A stretch of 64,000 nt of DNA, taken from positions 237,558,023 to 237,622,022 of the forward strand of contig OY992536.1 in NCBI GenBank assembly GCA_963921195.1, read 5' to 3'. Shown piece by piece: positions 53,510-64,000 of the stretch. Under the pieces are notes generated by a model. The model was not told the origin of the DNA, searched no databases, and saw only the letters and a program-made list of their open reading frames with translations. This DNA comes from Pegoplata infirma. Taxonomy: Eukaryota; Arthropoda; Insecta; Diptera; Anthomyiidae. The translations under genes and the position numbers were made by a program. The first letter of the stretch is position 1; the number at the start of each line of letters is the position of its first letter.

Positions 53510-55793
53510 CATCTAGGATGTAGTGACGCGGAATTTAAATCTCTTTGGGTTAAATTCCAAATCAGGTCACACATTTTACACTTCGGGTTTGTCTATAGGA
53601 GCCCGAATTTGGATACGTAGGCTCCTATAATTGTTTTGATTCCGTATCCGATTCCATTACTACAATCCTTGGGAACTGCCCGCGTAGCGAAATAGTCGTT
53701 GCCGGGGACTTTAATGCGCACAACACGTCTTGGCTACGTCATTCTAGCCATGCGTCCCCCGAGGGCTTATACGTTGTTGTAACGTCCACTGGAGGTATGC
53801 AGATACAAAGAAATGTTAGTAATTAATTAAACTATTTTTAAATATATTATTAAAAATATTCTGGGATGGGGATGGGAAGGGGATTAGGATAGGAGACATA
53901 AAACAGGCTACCCTTCCAGTTCGAGGAAGCGAGCTGCCTCGACTGGATTGGTCCATAATGACCTGGGTGTAAGTGTCGTAGGCCGGACCGGGCACTCGAA
54001 GAGGTGAATGGTGTTGTGCGGTGCAGAGTTTCAAAAAGGGGAGGCGTCTGAGATGTCAGGGTTAACTCTGGCCAGGTAACTATTTAACTATTTAGAGTAA
54101 CCTGACCTGAGTTGGGACAATGTCGTACGGACCTTACGTGGCAGGCTCTTTTCGGATTCGGAAAGGGGAGGAGGCCTGCCACCTAATATATGTAGGGCTT
54201 ATACGTTAAGCTCTTCGCTGCACAAAATCACCTTGTGCAACTTATGGATGAATCCACTCACATTCCGTATGTTGAAGGGCAGTTTTGTAATACCCTCGAC
54301 CTTTTTCTCACCTAGCATCCTGACAAATACGAGGTTGAACTACTTGCGCCTCTCGGAAACTTGGATCATAACCTCATTTTAGCGTCCTTTTCATTTTCTG
54401 ATCTTCATAGTGCTTTAAAACCAGCGACGAAGCGCTATATTTTTGTCTACGAAAAGGCTCGTTGGGCTGAGCTTAACGCGTTCTTCCAGCATTTCAATTT
54501 GAAACTCTGTTTTCTTGATGACAATGTTAACGCTGCGGCAGAAATAATAGTAAATATGATAATGCTAGGAATGAAATTATTCATTCCATCGAAGCAAATT
54601 TCGACTAAACCAAAACATAAGTGCTGGTTTAATCAGACGTGCCGGAATGCAGTCAGATCCAGAGAGGATGCGTTCAGTAATTGGCGTAATGACAAAAACT
54701 CAGTTACTGACACGTTACGTAAACAGGCGAGGAACGAATGTGCTAGAGTACTCAAACGTGAAAAACTTCTTAACGAACAACGTCTGCATGCTAAGGTCCT
54801 TGCTGCTTCGCTTTCTCGTCCTTTGGCAAACCTATTTTGCTTTTCATACCGAATAGGTTTGTTTCCCTCAATTTGGAAGGTGGCCAACATCCAGGCAATC
54901 CCCAAAAAGGTTGAGGCTACGAACCCGCAGAATTACAGCCCAATTGCAATTTGCTCTACGATCTCCAAAGTGATGGAGAGCATGGTTATCACCACCTTGT
55001 AAATTACCTGGAGTCCAATTCACTTTTGTGCGATCGACAGCATGGCTTTCGTAGAAGTCGTTCTACGGGAGACCTGTTAGCGTCCCTTACGGAACGTTGG
55101 AGTCGTTCTATTCACCAATTTGGTGAAATCAAGATGGTTGCTCTAGATATTTCCAAGGCGTTTGATAATGTGTGTGGCACGGTGTCGGTAGTGTTTTCTC
55201 TCGATTTATATCGAGCTTTCTCAGAGACCGTACTATACGTGTTGTTATTGATGGGTTCTTATCAGATGAGTTCCGGCCTAATTCAGGGGTACCGCAATGT
55301 TCTGTTCTCTCTCCTACCCTTTTTCTTAACCACCTTCTTTGTCACTTCCAATCCTATCTATTCTTTTGCAGATCACAGCAACATTTGTCATTCATTTTCC
55401 TTTAATCGTAGACCAAGCCTTACTGAGGTTGAAACTATGAGGCAGAACATAAATGACACACTCAATCGTGACCTCTCAGCGATATCCGAGTGGGGTCTTG
55501 CGAATAGGGTGGATTTTAATGCTCGTAAGACCCAATGTTGTATGTTGACCCACAGACGGATTGTGGAATCAGCGTCAGCTGTATCCATGGGTGGTGTAGC
55601 TATTGGGGAATCAGAAACTCTTGATGTTCTAGGCATGAAAACTCAATGTGATGTCCGATTGAACCAACATGTTTTTCAAGTGTCGAAAGAAGCATTCAAG
55701 TGTCTTGGTTTCTTGAAACGGTGTAAGAATTACTTCACTCCGTCTGATCTCCTCACTATTTATACCGCCTATATCCGGCCAAAGATGGAATAA
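53510..55793 (+). pseudogene. Broken endonuclease - reverse transcriptase frame (Jockey/CR1-type)
   Basis: Endonuclease text runs 53,510-53,775 with a frame change near 53,620 and resumes after the nested insertion at 54,208 (LFAAQNHLVQLMDESTHIPY, EGQFCNTLDLFLT, then TAG at about 54,316, then LGNLDHNLILASFSF). A linker (54,430-54,790) joins abruptly to SYRIGLFPSIWKVANIQAIP, so the polymerase start is deleted near 54,795. Later motifs: QHGFRRSRSTGDLLA, VALDISKAFDNV (catalytic Asp kept), SGVPQCSVLSPTLF (Gly to Cys) and SFADHSNICHS, where the second Asp of the FADD box is His. Frames change at least four times. Confidence 0.78.
53776..54193. mobile_element. 418 bp nested insertion of unknown family
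   Basis: The perfect 14 bp duplication AGGGCTTATACGTT flanks it (53762-53775, 54194-54207), and the host reading frame resumes after it. A long duplication indicates target-primed retrotransposition. The GC-rich text (GGACCGGGCACTCGAAGAGG, TAGAGTAACCTGACCTGAG, GGACCTTACGTGGCAGGCTC) looks like the 3' untranslated region of another non-LTR element or a SINE. No tRNA-like boxes were found and no protein is encoded. Confidence 0.78.
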
Positions 55794-56285
55794 AACTGCC
55801 ATATCTGGGCAGGTGCTTCAAGGCCTATCTTAAACCTTCTGGATCGGTTGCAAAGGAGTGCGTTGAAGCAAATTAATGACAGTAGGGTATCCAACTCTAT
55901 TGACTCATTGGAGCATCGTCGGAATGTGGGTTGTGCGTCATTGTTCTATCGATATTATCACGGTAAGTTTTCAGCTGAGATTCGCCTATCCTCCTCCCTG
56001 AGACTCGGGTGCATGCCCGTTTACTCGCCTTTCCAGCAAATCACATCCGTTCGTTGTTGACTGTCCAATGTATCGCACTAAGCATTACAGAGAAAATTCG
56101 TTTCTCGGGTGAACTAGCCGTATGTGCAATAAACTCCCCGCAGACGTTTTCCCAACCCACAATTTGCAAAAATTCAAATTAAACGTCCACAAACACTACT
56201 CCATCTTTCCTTCTCGTCATAACCTATTTTCCTAATACCAACACAATGCATTGCATCAGTAGGGGGCATCCCCTGAGTGTTGGCT
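55794..56285 (+). pseudogene. C-terminal tail of the Jockey/CR1-type polymerase
   Basis: Frames with RLQRSALKQINDSRVSNSID and SLEHRRNVGCASLFYRYYHG are the conserved region after the polymerase. A frame change near 56,040 and a stop near 56,115 follow, then CNKLPADVFPTHNLQKFKLN to the terminal stop at about 56,232. The 3' untranslated region contains ATGCATTGCATCAG and a GGGGGCATCCCC hairpin. Confidence 0.72.
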
Positions 56286-56372
56286 CAAAGAAAAAAATAA
56301 AAAAAATTATCACCTCTTAGGTTAAAACCAAATATGGGTCAAATTTAGTACTCGCTGAAGACTTTCTAACAA

Positions 56373-57008
56373 ATTTTTATACCCTCCACTTAGTGATAGA
56401 GGGTATATATAAGTTTGTCATTCCGTTTGTAACTCATCGAAATATCGGTCTGGGACCCCATAAAGTATATATATTCATGATCACCGATCGATTTTAAGAC
56501 ATTCTAGCGATGTCCGTCTGTCCGTCTGTCCGTCTGTCCGTCTGTCTGTCTGTGGAAATGATGATCACGGCCAAAATATTACACGGAGGCGGCTGAAACT
56601 TTACATATTTATCGGAAGTTCTTCCGAGAAGTTTGGTATTGCATTTGAGCAATATCGGTTCAGCGGTTCAAAAGTTATGAACGAAAATGTAAGGACATCT
56701 CCAAAATTTTAGTATATTCAACATAACCTAAAAATACAAAATGCTTTAATTCGGCTGCTGGTTGACATATGTTAACGTAATTGAACAACAAATGGTATTT
56801 AAACAAGTACGAACATATTTTTTGACAAAAAAAGAAAAAAATCGCGGATTTTTTTTTACCAAATTTTTTTTTGCGGAAATTTTTTTTAAAATTTTCTTTT
56901 TTCAAAAGTAATTTCCTTTTAAATAAGAGCTTTTTCAATAATCTTTTTGAAATTGTGAGGGTATCACTACATTCGTCAAGGCCGAATTTAACTTTTTTAC
57001 TTGTTTTT
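56373..57008 (+). mobile_element. Mini-me-like element, nearly complete
   Basis: It is the best forward copy: TTTTTATACCCTCCACTTAG start, inverted GAGGGTATATATAAG, CATAAAGTATATATATTC, CGATCGATTTTAAGACATTC, a GTCY run of 9-10 units, the conserved body (CGGAAGTTCTTCCG, GAGAAGTTTGGTATTGC), T-rich stretch, and the 3' end GTGAGGGTATCACTACATTC, GTCAAGGCCGAATTTAAC and TACTTG. Confidence 0.82.
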
Positions 57009-57412
57009 ATAACGATCGGGCATCAAATGGCAAAGCTATGAACAAATAACGATACCACCGAACCAAATTGCGACATAAAAATCTAATATTTTGGGTATGG
57101 AACTTTAAAGCTTAAAAACTAAGCGCGCCCCATGGGGACTTTTTTCCCCTTTATTACCGACCCAGTCTGTTGTACATTCCAGTTAAACAAACTAAAAATC
57201 CAGACCTGAAACAAAATTAGTTAATTGTCACTATTTATCCAACTAGGACAGAAACAAAATGAATTTAAAAAAAAAATCATGCAGATTAACAACAAAAATT
57301 TATATGTATGTGTTTTTGTGTTTCATGTGACAAAAGTACAGTGGCTCTGTAAAGAACTCACACACATGTGAACATAAACAAATTTTGAAAGTAATATAAA
57401 AAAATATTTAAA

Positions 57413-58063
57413 AAACAAGTAAAAGTGTTAAATTCGGCTGTGCCGAATCTTTTATACCCTCCAACACGTTTAAAATTTAAAAAAAAATCGCAGGGGCGTC
57501 TTTTTTTTGGTGGGGGCAGAGGGGGACGGCGGAGTTGATGGGGGAGACCTGTATCCCCGTTACATATGTTAACAAATTATTTGTTTATGATATTTACGCT
57601 TAAATAATAAATTTTTTATCGTTATTTTTAATTAATGTCTATAACCACGCCCCCAAAGGGGGGCGGCCTGAAAAAAATCGGATTTTCTAACCCCCTTGGT
57701 CCAAGCGCAGGTCTATGAACATAATATGGCACGCAAATGTTACATTTGTTGAGCAAAAATAAAAAAAAAAAACTATCGTATTTTTTAGAGGTCGTTATAG
57801 TTCTTCAAGGGGGAACTTTTTCCCCCTGGTCCGATTTTACCCATCTTCGAACTTAACCTTACCAGTAACATAAGAGATATTCTTTCCCAGTTTCAAGGGT
57901 CTAGCTCTTTTGGTTTGGACTGCATCGTTATTTCTACAGACGTTATTTCTATCATGGTTCAATATTATATATACTTTGTGGGGTCCCAACCGGTATTTCG
58001 ATGTGTTACACACGGAATGACAAAGTAAGTATACCCCCATACTGTGGTTGGAGGGTATAAAAA
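57413..58063 (-). mobile_element. Mini-me-like element, reverse
   Basis: It begins AAACAAGTAAAAGTGTTAAA, TTCGGCTGTGCCGAATC (3' hairpin reversed) and ends TACACACGGAATGACAAAG, TACTGTGGTTGGAGGGTATA. Its middle (GAACTTAACCTTACCAG, CTAGCTCTTTTGGTTTGGAC) is shared with the copies at 4214-4717 and 42190-42601. The GTCY run is almost lost. Confidence 0.72.
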
Positions 58064-59221
58064 TTGTTCTTAGCTAGTATCTTTAAAAAAAATTTGTTCA
58101 GAAAGTTTTGTTTTTTAATTCAAAAATTAATAAAAATTAACCACTGTTAAAAGTGTTTTATTTTCAAGTCTTTTTTACACAAAAACTACTCCGATTATTT
58201 TCCTTTTTATGATGTTAAAAGTAACTGTTTTTACAAAATTGTCAATATTATATCTGTCCGACTTTTTTATGGACCCACTGCAGCATATTCCTTGAACTAG
58301 TTCAGTTTTTTTATTTCAATTTTCTCCCCTCTTTTGTTCAACAGTTATTTATAATAACAGTTTGACATCATGAGCATGACACGATTTTAATTTCAATTGT
58401 ATGCAACAATATCTAACAACATATTGTAGCAATATCCTAAAGCATACAATACCAATAACAATCATGTTGCACATGAAATACTAGACGCAATGCCAAAAAA
58501 CAATCAAAGTTTTACGTTTTTGGAGGCTTTATAACAATAATGAAAACATAAAAATCTGTTGTTTCAGTGCAATTAAGCAAAAAAATTTTGAAATATTACT
58601 TAAATTTACGGTTTTTTAGGAGAATTAGAAAAGAAAATGATTTTTACTATTGAAACCACGGCGTAAATGGGACCAATTCATTAATTGGATAATTTAATTA
58701 GTACATTTTATTTGGATGTCAGTGGTTATGAAAATGACAACGGCAATTGTATTTCATTATCAATAAAATATGCTTTTTACAGTAACTATTGACGGTTATT
58801 CTAAAAGTTTTTAGTTAAAGTTGTTTTAAACGTTTTATCGTTTGTTTAAAAAAAAAAAAAAAGTATTACAGTTATTTAAACAATGAACTACAAAATTTAC
58901 GGAAAAATATTTTTATCAGTTAAATTATTTGTAACTGATTATACCGTATAATTTTACAGAAGTACGGTTCTTGTAGTTTGTTATTCAAAAAAAAAAACAT
59001 ATTTTTATTCCACAAAATAAAAAATTGTAAACAGATAAAATAACTGAAATATCATTTGTTTTTACGGAATGTCTAGTCATTTATTAACGTTTAAAAATAA
59101 CTGAAAAAGTATGTTGTTTCAAAATGTAAGTAGTCCGTTTTCTAAAAGGAAAAACGATTGTTTTAAACGTTTTTTCAGTTGAATTTACTTACAAAATATT
59201 TTGAGTGCAATTAAAAAAAGT
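58064..59221. other. AT-rich DNA with a possible MITE
   Basis: Between 58,567 and 59,213 the ends (AATATTACTTAAATTTACGG and AATTTACTTACAAAATATTT) are roughly inverted and the inside repeats CAGTTATTTAAA / TTTTTAAACGTTT phrases, like the MITE at 12550-12955. No gene. Confidence 0.4.
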
Positions 59222-59494
59222 CTTAAAAATTTCGTTGTCCCCTTATGAAACAAAGTGGACCGTCGGGAAAATTGCGTTTTTCATAAAAAATCTATTAAGC
59301 GAATTTTTAAAAAGTTATGCCATCATTGGATAGGCATTAAAACCCCTTTCTTTTCAGTTTCTTAAAAATAAATGTCTGAAAAATAAAAAAAAAAATGTTT
59401 TTTCGCCATTTTTAAATCATTTTTTGAACCCATAAATCCACGATATGGCCGATATGCCGAAACACTCCAGCCTTAGAATTATCTATTTTATATA

Positions 59495-61114
59495 TGGGCA
59501 CTTCCACCGAAAGGTCTACAAAGACCAAAAAACCAAAAGTTCTTGAAACGAATTTGTTTTAACATATTTTCATAGGAAAACAATCAAATTTAACTAACGT
59601 GAACAAATTTTACATTTATTCATAACCCATTTCGTAATATTCGATTGTAAAGTCCGGCAAGCCAATTTTTTCTCATTGGGACATTTCTATTGCATCTTTT
59701 GTTTTGTTAAAAGTTCTTAAAGAGAAGCATTAAATATTGACTTTTGCTTTTAAAAAATCTTTCTGGAGATACAAAGAGCTAAAAAAAATGCATAACAATT
59801 TATGCAATTCAAAAAATAACGGTTAGTTTTTGCTATGCTTTATCACATATTTCGATGTCCCGTGCGACATTGAAAAACAACATTTGTAATTAGTGCGTCA
59901 AGTGGACATGACGAAATTTCATCAAATATTGAGAACAAACACAGATTTTTATTACAATTAAAATAAAAAAAAATAAATTAAAAAATAATAAAATCTGTGA
60001 TCTTGGTTCTTATATAAAGTTGGTCACGTGCGACATGGTAAGTGTGGATTTTAGAATTTTTAAAAATATTTTTTTCTTAAATAAATGATTTACTTATTTT
60101 AATACATTCTTTCAAATTATTTAAATATAGATGAGTATAAACGGCGTAAAAAATAAAATAAACGGCTGAAAGAAAAGTTGAAGGAAGATGAAATGAAATT
60201 ACAAGACAATAAATTAAACAAGTTGAAAAGTTAAGTTCGACTAGGCGAATCTATGAATACCCTCTACAATGCCCTTTTTAAGTGAAAGTAAATAACATTT
60301 TGTATTAGAAATATTTAATGTTATGTAAAAAGTTTTTTTTAAGTAATTTTTGAAAAAAAAAAAATAATTTACTAAAATTTTTTTTGAGTGTAAAATTTTT
60401 TTGAGTGTAAAACTTTTTCGAGTGCACTTTTTTGTGACAAAATTTTTGAGTGACAAAAATACGTTGTAAAATAGTTTTGTGACTTCCCAATGTTTTAAAA
60501 ACATGTTTAACGGGTTTTCAACACGTGAATTTAAGGTGAAACTAATCTGAAATTCTCGGTTTTGCTAATAACTTTTGAAGCACTGAACCGATTTGGCTGA
60601 AATTCAATACGAACCAGACCAGGGGAACGAAAAATATATATGCCAAGTTTTCTAAGCTTTTTTATTTATAATTTGTTAAAAAAGAACAAAAAAAAAAACA
60701 TAAATTTGATGATGGAAAAAACGGTCCCGTGCGACATGTCCCGTGCGACAGTGATTAAAGTTAAAAAAAAGTAGAAATAATTTTGAGGTAAAATTTTTCA
60801 ACTTTTAGGAGACATTATAAGCCAACATTTCAAAATTAGTCGCATTGTGATATTGTCTCAGGTTTCGCTGAAATCAGAGTATTGATTGATAGTCGCGAAA
60901 ACGACTTCTGTTTTTGTCCCGTGCGAATGGTTGTCTTTTTTGCGATTATCTCGAAAGCTTGAAACAATTTTCAAAATCAACCTGAGCAACAATTATAGAG
61001 CTAGTTAAGAGCTATAATTTTCCCCTTTTATCAAGAAAAAAAATCTTTTTATTTAGACTTTTTTTTCAACTTTAATGTGTGCAACGGTCACGTTCGACAT
61101 GATGGAATTGCCCA
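59495..61114. mobile_element. 1.6 kb element with TGGGCA ends and repeated CCCGTGCGACAT words
   Basis: TGGGCACTTCCA (left) and TGGAATTGCCCA (right) are inverted, with TATA on both sides. The word (G/T)GTC(C/A)CGTGCGACAT occurs at 59856, 60022, 60723, 60733 and, altered, at 60915 and 61086. It is GC-rich in an AT-rich element, so it stands out; transposase-binding sites are one possibility. No transposase frame is seen. A mini-me-related fragment is nested at 60222-60485. Confidence 0.6.
60222..60485 (-). repeat. Mini-me-related 3' fragment, GTCGAATTTAAC subfamily, reverse
   Basis: AAGTTAAGTTCGACTAGGCG, AATCTATGAATACCCTCTAC and AATGCCCTTTTTAAGTG, then several TTTTGAGTGTAAAA blocks. It is the reverse of 8920-9175, with the same order of parts. 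Confidence 0.6.
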
Positions 61115-61170
61115 TATATTTTAAATTTCATACCAATCGGTTCATAAGGGTTGAGATACTTCACTTGTTA

Positions 61171-61515
61171 ATACTCACTTTTTGTACATTTCTACATTCT
61201 GTGCAACGGTACGTATGATTGTTACAATAATTAATATTAGTATTGCTTATACGCCCTGTTGTTAAATTGTACTAAAAGACATAATATCTCTTGTAAAGTG
61301 TCATACTTGTAAAGTGTCATAACCAGGTACAGGAGCTTCATGCACTAAAAAACTATGTTTTAGGCGCCTAAAATATGCACTAAAAAGTCTTGAAATATGC
61401 ACTAAAATCTTAAAATATGCACTAAAAATCATAAATATCCACCTTTTTTTTTACTTTTATTAAAAAAAAAAAACATAACATTCGAATTCAGTCTGGCATT
61501 TTAAGATTAAATAAA
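61171..61515. other. AT-rich spacer with a short tandem repeat
   Basis: At 61,366-61,435 the phrase AAATATGCACTAAAA occurs about four times at 15-22 bp steps (with TGCACTAAAAAACTATG just before). The rest shows nothing recognisable. Confidence 0.55.
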
Positions 61516-62545
61516 CATATGGGGCATTCCATGTGAAATCGGACACTTTGAAAAATTTTTGTTTTAGATTTTCCCAATTTATTTACAGTTTTTAGAACCC
61601 TTCGAAAACTCCTTCGTGGTAAATTTTCAGATTTTTTTGATAACCCGTTCAAAAGATATCGAACTTTTAAAAATTGGTAGTTTGTTCCTTTACTCAAACT
61701 TCTTTTACTCATAACTACTTCAATAATGGTCCAAATTTCAAAAAAAAAAATCAAAAATTTTGTTTTTTTTTTCGTACTTTCTAAAAAAAAAAATCCCAAA
61801 AAATTCTTAAAAGCGTTCTAGTATGCGATTTTTAAGTTTTTAAATTTAATTCTCATTTTTGAAAATGTTTGTACTCTTCGCTTTTTTTGAAATTTTTTTG
61901 TGTAAAACTTCTATCGATTCTAAAAATTTTTTGCCCTGGAAGATTGTGGGATAACTACTATTTTTTAAAATTTTTTGAAAACATTTTATTGTAATTTTCC
62001 AATCTTAAAATCATTTCTACTGCTCGAATGGTGCTTCATAGAGGGGTCCTTTATAAGACCAACCCCCATTAATTTTTTCGTCTTAACATTTCTTTGGAAC
62101 AAACAATACCCTATCTCAAATTTCTAAGAGGGCTCCCACACAAAACGACATTTTTTAAAATTTGCTCCAACCGCTCTAACTGCCCTAATAGTGCCCTTAG
62201 AGCAACAGAATGTATGACCGACCCACAATATTTTTTTAGTCCAAACATTTTCTCTGAACACATCTACCCTCTATTTTTAACTGTTAAGGCGGTCCCCATA
62301 CAATTTTATTTATTTTTTGTAAATTTGTTTTATTTAATCAGCTTCTACCGGTCCAATGGTGACCGACCCACATTTATTTTTACCCTACAACATTTTTTTA
62401 AAACATACCTACGTCCCATCTCCACTCCCTAAGTAGGCTCCCATACAAATAACAGTTGCAGCAAATTTTATAAAATTGTAATTTTGTATGGGAGCCTACT
62501 TAGGGAGTGGAGATATGGCGTAGGTATATTTTAAAAAAATGAAAT
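61516..62545. repeat. Large palindrome family, second copy (right arm missing)
   Basis: GGGGCATTCCATGTGAAATC, TTCGAAAACTCCTTCGTGGT, TCTAGTATGCGATTTTTAAG, GTCCAATGGTGACCGACCC and CTCCACTCCCTAAGTAGGCT match the left arm at 42,602-43,550. The centre is near 62,455, after which only ~85 bp of the right arm (GGGAGCCTACTTAGGGAGTG) remain. It is in the same orientation as the first copy. Confidence 0.82.
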
Positions 62546-62991
62546 ACTATGAAAAATTTCCAAAATTTTATAAAAAAGTTCATAATTTTTATGTATTTGT
62601 TCATAAATTCTATGAATTTCGTTCATTGGCAAATATTTTTTTCTGTGCAATGGAAACTGGTTTCTCAAATGGTGAGTTAAAAAGATATTATTTCGAGTTT
62701 TTGACACAATATAAAGCATGATATAACAACTAATTCTGCATTATCTACCCAAAAATCACGTTTTTTGAGCTATGACGTTATACAAGTAAATGAGCGATAT
62801 CTCAAATAATTATTTAATTATTATCAACTGCTTTGGAGATAATTTTTTAAAAAAGGGGGAAAACTCCCCCTGCCCCTTAGCTCAAAAAAGGAATTCGGAA
62901 CGATAAAAATGATAAAAAATATAATGCTAAAAATTTAAAAGTATGTAAAAAATATCTGTTGTATTTGCAGAATTTAAGAAATTTTTCATGA
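62546..62991. other. AT-rich spacer
   Basis: The stretch has short AAATTTTATAAAA/TATGAATTTCG repeats and GGGGGAAAACTCCCCCTGCC at 62,857. No gene or named repeat. Confidence 0.4.
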
Positions 62992-64000
62992 AAAAATGCC
63001 TGCGAATTTTGTAGTCTTGCCCAAAACATTAAATCATGATAATGTTTTGCGGAAGATTTGGGTGTACTTGCCAAAGCAAAATTTTTTTTAGAAAAAATAA
63101 TGTTATATTACTTTGCTATTCCATGCAAAACGAATTGAAATATCAGTGAGGAATATAACACTCTCAGAATATAACACTATCACTTGTTTTATGTACATTT
63201 AATAAACAAATGGAACATTTTCATGCGAAAAGCTTAGAATTGGTGAAAAAGTAGTTTTGGTAAAAAAAAATATTTTTTTTTCACGAAAAACAAAATTATG
63301 TTAAAAAAAAATTTAATGAACCCAAAATTTTTGGTTAAAAAAATTTTGATAAAAAAAGTTTTTAATGAATTTTTTTTATGAAAAGAAAAATTTTTTGATT
63401 CAAAAAAAAAATTGATGAAAAAAACGTTTTTTTAGTGAGGAAAAAAATTGGTAATAAAAAATTTGATAAAAAAAAGTTGATGAAAAAAAATTTTGATGAA
63501 AAAGAAAATTTGATGAAAAAAAAAAATTTATGGAAAAAAAAATTTGATGAAAAAAAAAAAATTGATGAAAAAAAAATTTGATGAAAAAAAATTGATGAAA
63601 AAAAAAAATAATAAAAAAAAATTATGAAAAAAAAAAGTTTGATGAAAAAAAAAAAAATTATGAAAAAAAAGTTTGATGCAAAAAAAAAAAGGAAAAAAAA
63701 AATTTAATGGAAAAAGAAAAAAATTGATGAAAAAAAATTATGAAAAAAAAAAATTGATGAAAAAAAAAAATTAATAAAACAAAAAAAAATTAGATGAAAA
63801 AAAAATTGATAAAAAAAAAAATTTACAAAAAAAAAGGATGAAAAAAAAATTTTGATAAAAAAAAAAAAGTTTGATGAAAAAAAAATTATGAAAAAAAAAA
63901 ATTGATTAGAAAAAAAATTTTATGGAAAAAAAAGATTAAAAAAAAAATAAAAAAAATCATGAAAAAAAAATTATTTTTGTTGAAAAATAATTATATTTCT
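62992..64000 (+). repeat. Composite A-rich repeat, copy 5 (runs off the window)
   Basis: The 5' module begins TGCCTGCGAATTTTGTAGTC and has GATAATGTTTTGCGGAAGAT, GCTATTCCATGCAAAACG and GAACCCAAAATTTTTGG. The GATGAAAAAAAATT array runs from about 63,320 to 63,975, the longest of the five. The last bases (TTGAAAAATAATTATATTTC) are the start of the 3' module. Confidence 0.78.

Larger units (their letters stand above)
53480..56310 (+). mobile_element. Jockey/CR1-type non-LTR retrotransposon remnant
   Basis: It has endonuclease motifs (HFGFVYRSPNLD, VVAGDFNAHNTSWLRHSSHA), polymerase motifs and a C-terminal tail ending NLQKFKLNVHKHYSIFPSRH near 56,225, then a 3' end with AGTAGGGGGCATCCCCTGAG and an A-rich tail at about 56,285-56,310. 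No RNase H is present, which separates it from the LOA-type copies. It is 5'-truncated, internally deleted, frameshifted and carries a 418 bp insertion. Confidence 0.78.
59222..61170 (-). repeat. AAGGGAAGTATCTCAACCC-family copy split by an insertion
   Basis: The left part (59,222-59,494) has CGTTGTCCCCTTATGAAAC, GTGGACCGTCGGGAAAAT and GATATGGCCGATATGCC. The right part (61,115-61,170) has ACCAATCGGTTCATAAGGGT, TGAGATACTTCACTTG then TTA. The order equals the uninterrupted copy at 22,985-23,195, which gives the empty site TATATTTTA. Confidence 0.62.

Overview
This 64 kb window is very AT-rich eukaryotic DNA with no bacterial-style genes and no host protein-coding gene that I can recognise. Nearly everything identifiable is mobile or repetitive. 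The mix suggests a dipteran insect, plausibly a calyptrate fly. It has many copies of a mini-me-like element (TATACCCTCCAC start, TA-rich core, GTCC/GTCT run), LOA/R1-type and RTE-type non-LTR retrotransposon remnants, and dense small inverted-repeat elements. The species assignment is inference only. The window is best read as intergenic or intronic DNA of a large, repeat-swollen genome.

Layout. 0-9.3 kb: tail of an RTE-type reverse transcriptase, a first split copy of a composite A-rich repeat, a GGGATTATG-rich foldback, and three mini-me-like copies, one of which holds a 1.23 kb insertion with two tRNA-Ala-like heads and a 13 bp target duplication. 9.3-12.4 kb: a Harbinger-like inverted-repeat element (TTA duplication) that contains a Helitron-like element, which in turn contains a hAT-like MITE and a long palindrome. 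12.4-25.5 kb: more MITEs and foldbacks, a 3.8 kb element with CCCGAGTAAAAAT inverted ends containing a three-unit tandem repeat with tRNA-like B boxes, and a 0.3 kb duplicated segment.

26-45 kb: a zone built on a ~35 bp tandem unit made of two palindromes (TCTCAGATTCTGAGA and TTTTTCTATATAGAAAAA). Its orientation flips along the zone, and it is cut by many insertions: composite A-rich repeats, a decayed LOA-type retrotransposon that itself carries a 245 bp hAT-like MITE, a 280 bp palindromic MITE, a 587 bp inverted-repeat element with a perfect 9 bp duplication, mini-me-like copies and a 1.4 kb palindrome.

45-64 kb: a short stretch of apparently unique DNA with an E2F-consensus site and a possible TATA box, a second deleted LOA-type copy, another Harbinger-like element, a possible noncoding exon with a good splice donor, a Jockey/CR1-type retrotransposon remnant with a 418 bp nested insertion, more mini-me-like copies, a 1.6 kb element with repeated CCCGTGCGACAT words, half of a second copy of the large palindrome, and a fifth composite A-rich repeat running off the end.

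No gene here looks functional: every retrotransposon reading frame is broken by stops, frameshifts, deletions or insertions. The value of the window lies in its insertion stratigraphy and in several repeat families that I cannot name.
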